Shown here in pieces: positions 60,411-64,000 of a DNA stretch of 64,000 nucleotides. A model generated the notes under the pieces. That model saw nothing but the letters and a program-made list of their open reading frames with translations. It had not been told where the DNA came from and made no database searches. The stretch covers positions 26,411,506-26,475,505 of the forward strand of contig CM068379.1 of the NCBI GenBank assembly GCA_034770075.1, read 5' to 3'. The stretch's first letter is position 1. The number at the start of each line of letters is the position of its first letter. The position numbers and the translations under genes were made by a program. The DNA is from Aralia elata (taxonomy: Eukaryota > Streptophyta > Magnoliopsida > Apiales > Araliaceae).

Positions 60411-61980
60411 AATTGCCTAAGGAGGAATTAGATTACCCTTTGAACATAGAAATTGCGAATAGGGAGGTAATTCCTGTTAGGTACGTACACAAGAACTGCA
60501 GAGTGAATATTAAGGGAAACGTGATGACCGTAGATCTTATCCCAATCAAACTTGGAGAATTTTATGTTATTTTGGGTATGGATTGGCTATTCAATTATGG
60601 AGCGATAATTGATTGCCAAAAGAAACGTATTAACCTTATGACTCCGTCAAAGGCAGTATTTTATGGCAGTAAATCGCCTAGACAAGCGAGTTGTCTGACG
60701 ATGATACAGGCCAGGAAGTTGTTAAGACAAGGCTGTGTGGGATACTTAGCCTACATAGTTGATACTCGAAAAGAGAGTCCGAAATTAGAAAAGATACCTA
60801 TTGTAAGGGACTTTGTAGACGTCTTTCCCGACGATTTGCCAGGACTTCCGCAAGACAGGAAAGTTGAGTTTGTAATCGATTTGGCGCCAGGAACTGCCCC
60901 GATATCGAAAGCTCCGTACCGTATGGCCCTAGTAGAGATGAAAGAATCGATGGTGCAGCTACAAGAACTTTTAAATAAGAAGTATATTCAACCGAGCGTA
61001 TCGCCGTGGGGAGCGTCGGTATTGTTTGTCAAAAAGAAGAACGGATCGATGCGACTTTGCATTGATTACAGAGAGTTGAACTAGGTCACGATTAAGAATA
61101 AATACCCGTTGCTAAGGATCGACGACTTGTTTAATCAATTGAAAGGAGCTAGATATTTCTCGAAGATAGATTTGAGGAGTGGGTATCATCAGTTAAAGGT
61201 GAGGAAGGAAGATGTACCGAAGATAACGTTCAGGACTCGTTATGGTCACTACGAGTTTCTGGTGATATCATTTGGTCTGACGAATGCTCCTGCAGCATTC
61301 ATGGACTAAATGAACAGGGTATTTAAGCCATTTTTGGACAAATTTGTAGTAGTATTCATCGATGATATCCTAATTTATTCCAAAACCAAGGAAGAGCATA
61401 CAGAGCATTTGAAGTTGACATTGGAAGCGTTAAGAAGAGAGAAGTTGTACGCTAAATTTTCAAAGTGTGAATTCTGGATAAAGCGAGTGCAATTTCTTGG
61501 ACATGTAATTGACAAGGATGGGATTTCGGTGGACCCGTCAAAGGTTGAAGCAGTGCTTAACTGGGATCAGCCGAAAACACCATCAGAAGTAAGGAGTTTC
61601 CTCGGATTGGCAGGTTACTACAAAAGATTCATTCAGGATTTTTTCAAAATCGCAACACCGTTAATGAATTTGACTAGGAAGACAATGAAGTTCGTTTGGA
61701 CGGAGCAGTGTGAGGAAAGTTTTCAAGAATTAAAGAAGAGGTTGAGTACGGCGCCTGTGTTGTCTCTACCAGATAGCACAGGAAATTTTGTGGTGTATAG
61801 TGATGCGTCGCATAAAGGACTAGGATGTGTGCTTATGTAGAACGGTAAGGTCATTGCGTATGCATCACGATAATTAAAAGACTATGAGAAGGGGTATCCT
61901 ACCCATAATTTAGAATTGGTCGCGGTAGTGTTTGCTTTGAAGACATGGAGGCACTATCTTTACGGGGAGAAGTGTGAAAT
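60371..61980 (+). pseudogene. pol: Element C protease end, RT and RNase H start
   Basis: Same frame throughout, broken by stops. Order: rest of protease (LGMDWLFNYGA), linker VDVFPDDLPGLP, RT with VKKKNGSMRLCIDYRELN, stop at 61082-61084 where a Lys is expected, IDDLFNQLKGARYFSKID, stop after AFMD (61307-61309), catalytic FIDDIL (about 61358), RSFLGLAGYYKRF. RNase H has VVYSDASHKGLGCVLM, then two stops where Gln is expected (61838-61840 and about 61872). It ends at a two-base gain in the ATATAT run near 61985. Confidence 0.85.
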
Positions 61981-63667
61981 ATATATACAGACCACAAGAG
62001 TTTGAAATATACTTTTACACAGAAGGATCTGAACATACGACAGAGGAGATGATTGGAATTAATAAAAGATTACGACTGCGAGATTTTATACCATCCGGGT
62101 AAAGCGAACGTTGTGGCCGATGCCTTAAGCAGAAAGGGTCGGGAGAAACTGTTTATGTTAACCGCTCAGGAGGATCTAATTACAGCAATGGCGAAACTGG
62201 AGTTGGAGGTGAAATATCTAGAGGAGTCTGACGAAAAATTATTTCAATTGGGAATCAGTTCAACTTTGGTAGATAAGGTTAAGGAAGCACAAATGCAGGA
62301 CGAAGAATGTGAGAAAATTAGGAAACGAATATCTGGAGGTGACAAAGTAAAATTCAAAGTGGATAACGAGGGAGTATTAAGATTCGAGGGAAGAATTTGG
62401 GTTCCATCAGTACAAGAGGTTAAGGAGGAAATTTTGAGCGAGGCTCATAATTCTAGATATTCGATTCATCCGGGTAGTACGAAGATGTACCAAGATCTCT
62501 GATAGCATTTTTGGTGGCCGAATATGAAGAGAGACGTTGCCGATTGTGTACCCAAGTGTTTGACATGTCAGAAAGTTAAAGCAGAACATCAGAGGCCAAG
62601 TGGGCTATTACAACCGTTAGAAATCCTAGAATGGAAATGGGAGCACATCACCATGGATTTCGTAGTAGGTCTCCCGACGACTCAGAAAGGTTTCGACGCA
62701 GTATGGGTTATCGTAGATCGACTGACGAAATCAGCACATTTCTTACCGATCAAGATCAGATTCAATTTAGATCAGCTAGCGAAGTTGTACGTAAAAGAGA
62801 TTGTTTCGAGGCACGGTGTTCCAATATCTATTGTCTCAGATAGGGATCCGCGCTTCACATCGAACTTCTGGAAACGACTACAGGAATGCATGGGAACGCA
62901 GTTACGTATGAGTACGACATATCATCCACAGACCGACGGACAGAGCGAAAGAACGATTCAAACATTGGAAGATATGTTACGAGCTTGCATTATGGACTTC
63001 AAAGGAAATTGGGACGATCATCTACCATTGGTGGAATTTGCTTACAACAATAGTTACCACGCAAGTATTGGCATGCTGCCTTACAAAGCGTTGTACGGTA
63101 GAAAGTGTAGAACTCCAATATGTTGGGATGAAGTTGGCGAACGTCAATTGCTAGGACCAGAACTGGTGCAACAGACCGCAGAAATCGTCAAAGTGATCAG
63201 GACAAGATTGATAGTAGCTCAGGATAGACAGAAGAAATATGCCGATCAACATCGTAAGAATCGAGAGTTTGAGTCTGGTAGCTATGTTTCCATGGAAAAG
63301 GAAGATTCGTTTTGGTAAGAAGGGAAAACTAAGCCCGAGGTTCATTGGACCCTTTGAAGTGTTAAGACGAGTTGGTGAGGTCGCATATGAGGTAGCTTTA
63401 CCTCCAACATTAGAACACATCCACAATGTCTTCCATGTCTCGGTGTTACGACCATACAAACCCGACTACAAGTATGTTATCGAATACGAATCCCTGCAAG
63501 TTGAAAAAGATTTGTCTTACAAAGAAGAGCCTGTTCAGATAGTTGACAGGAAAGAGCAAGTGCTACGAAATAAAATTATACCTTCTGTCAAGGTGATCTG
63601 GAGGAACCACAACGCTGAAGAAGCTACGTGGGAACTCAAAGATCAGATGATGAAAAATTATCCATAA
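61981..63667 (+). pseudogene. pol: Element C RNase H end, integrase, chromodomain-like tail
   Basis: The frame is shifted relative to the previous segment. A TGA replaces Trp before LELIKDYD (about 62050). The integrase zinc site keeps its two His and CLTCQK, but two adjacent stops (about 62501-62506) stand where A has Arg-Gln. The core is well kept (DFVVGLP, IVSDRDPRF, QTDGQSERTIQ). A short deletion near 63285 removes part of the post-core linker and shifts the frame again. The tail has RFIGPFEVLRR and VKVIWRNHNAEEATWELKD and ends at a premature TAA (63665-63667). Confidence 0.85.
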
Positions 63668-63691
63668 CTATTTGCTTAATCTATGTGTACC

Positions 63692-63790
63692 GATTCTGGG
63701 GACAAAATCTTTGCAAGGAGGGAATAATGTAACGGGACGAATTAATTGAGTCGTGCTTCTGGGGACAGAATCCTTTTAAAGGGGGAAAGA
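63692..63790 (+). other. Duplicated pre-PPT hairpin and PPT of element C
   Basis: Two copies 63 bp apart: GATTCTGGGGACAAAATC (63692-63709) and GCTTCTGGGGACAGAATC (63755-63772). Each is followed by a purine tract: AAGGAGGGAATAATG, then AAAGGGGGAAAGA which abuts the LTR at 63791. The downstream copy is the working PPT; the upstream tract is followed by TGTAACGGGACGAATTAATT, like a degenerate LTR start. Confidence 0.75.
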
Positions 63791-64000
63791 TGTGACAAAC
63801 GAGAATTTTGTAACTTAATTTAAATATTTATTGATTAAATAAATATTTTCGACGATTTGATTATTGAATTAATTGATTAATTGATGAATTTGTGGTAGAT
63901 TAATTTAATTATATGTGTTACATTAATTAAATTTGATGTGAAGAATTTTTATATTCAAAGTATGTGTTTAATTGAGTTTATTTGATTAAATGCATTATTT
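63791..64000 (+). mobile_element. Element C 3' LTR, first 210 bp
   Basis: Begins TGTGACAAACGAG and aligns base for base with 25316 onward apart from a few substitutions and two short indels. It continues outside the window. Confidence 0.95.

Larger units (their letters stand above)
25316..64000 (+). mobile_element. Gypsy element C (chromovirus), 3' end outside window
   Basis: Its 5' LTR starts at 25316 inside E's gag; comparison with D shows E's gag would continue directly from GATTG at 25311-25315, the presumed TSD. The LTR is split by array B, ORF1 is split by copia D, gag-pol is full of stops and frameshifts, and only 210 bp of the 3' LTR are visible. It is the same lineage as A by protein motifs, but a different family with unrelated LTR sequence apart from short motifs. 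Confidence 0.9.

Noticed and set aside
1..64000. Host protein genes, rRNA or tRNA genes
   Set aside because: No ORF has a non-transposon motif or plausible exon structure. The only tRNA-like sequences are short primer binding sites.

Overview
The window looks like pericentromeric or otherwise heterochromatic DNA of a flowering plant, probably a eudicot, although nothing in it fixes the species. I found no host gene, rRNA or tRNA. Almost every base can be assigned to LTR retrotransposons nested inside one another. The reading frames are gag, pol and an extra ORF of Ty3/gypsy elements (Tekay/Del-type chromoviruses and a Tat/Ogre-like relic) and of a Ty1/copia family. AT-rich LTRs fill most of the rest.

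Layout, left to right. 1-1094: the 5' end of a copia-type LTR on the minus strand, cut by the window edge. 1095-7194: an old gypsy relic with two consecutive decayed gag copies, a non-coding tail and three 182-bp tandem repeats. 7195 onward: copia element E on the plus strand. Its 5' LTR (7195-8623 plus 22853-23223) is split by gypsy element A (8624-22847, TSD TGGGA). After E's PBS and leader, its gag is cut at 25315 by gypsy element C (25316 to beyond 64000). C's own 5' LTR is split by array B on the minus strand (26325-47393). B is a tandem LTR-internal-LTR-internal-LTR-internal(truncated) structure of a non-autonomous gypsy family. C's ORF1 is split by copia element D on the minus strand (49379-58189), which belongs to the same family as E. 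C's gag-pol follows to 63667, and the first 210 bp of its 3' LTR close the window.

Order of events from the nesting: relic first, then E; C into E; B and D into C; A into E's LTR. A has two LTRs of about 4.09 kb that differ by roughly two dozen substitutions by eye (about 0.6 %), so it is young. C's LTRs differ by about 2 % over the 205 bp that can be compared.

Most unusual content: (1) an acidic, coiled-coil ORF1 between PBS and gag in gypsy families A and C, sharing an R-V-x-D-A-W motif and fused to zinc knuckles in B. (2) Array B, whose middle LTR is a mosaic of the outer two, the pattern expected from unequal crossing-over. (3) Arrays of about 16 short hairpins in each B LTR and 6 in each internal region. 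(4) A hairpin just upstream of the polypurine tract whose paired bases change together across A, B and C. (5) Other hairpins and motifs shared by the otherwise unlike LTRs of A, B and C.
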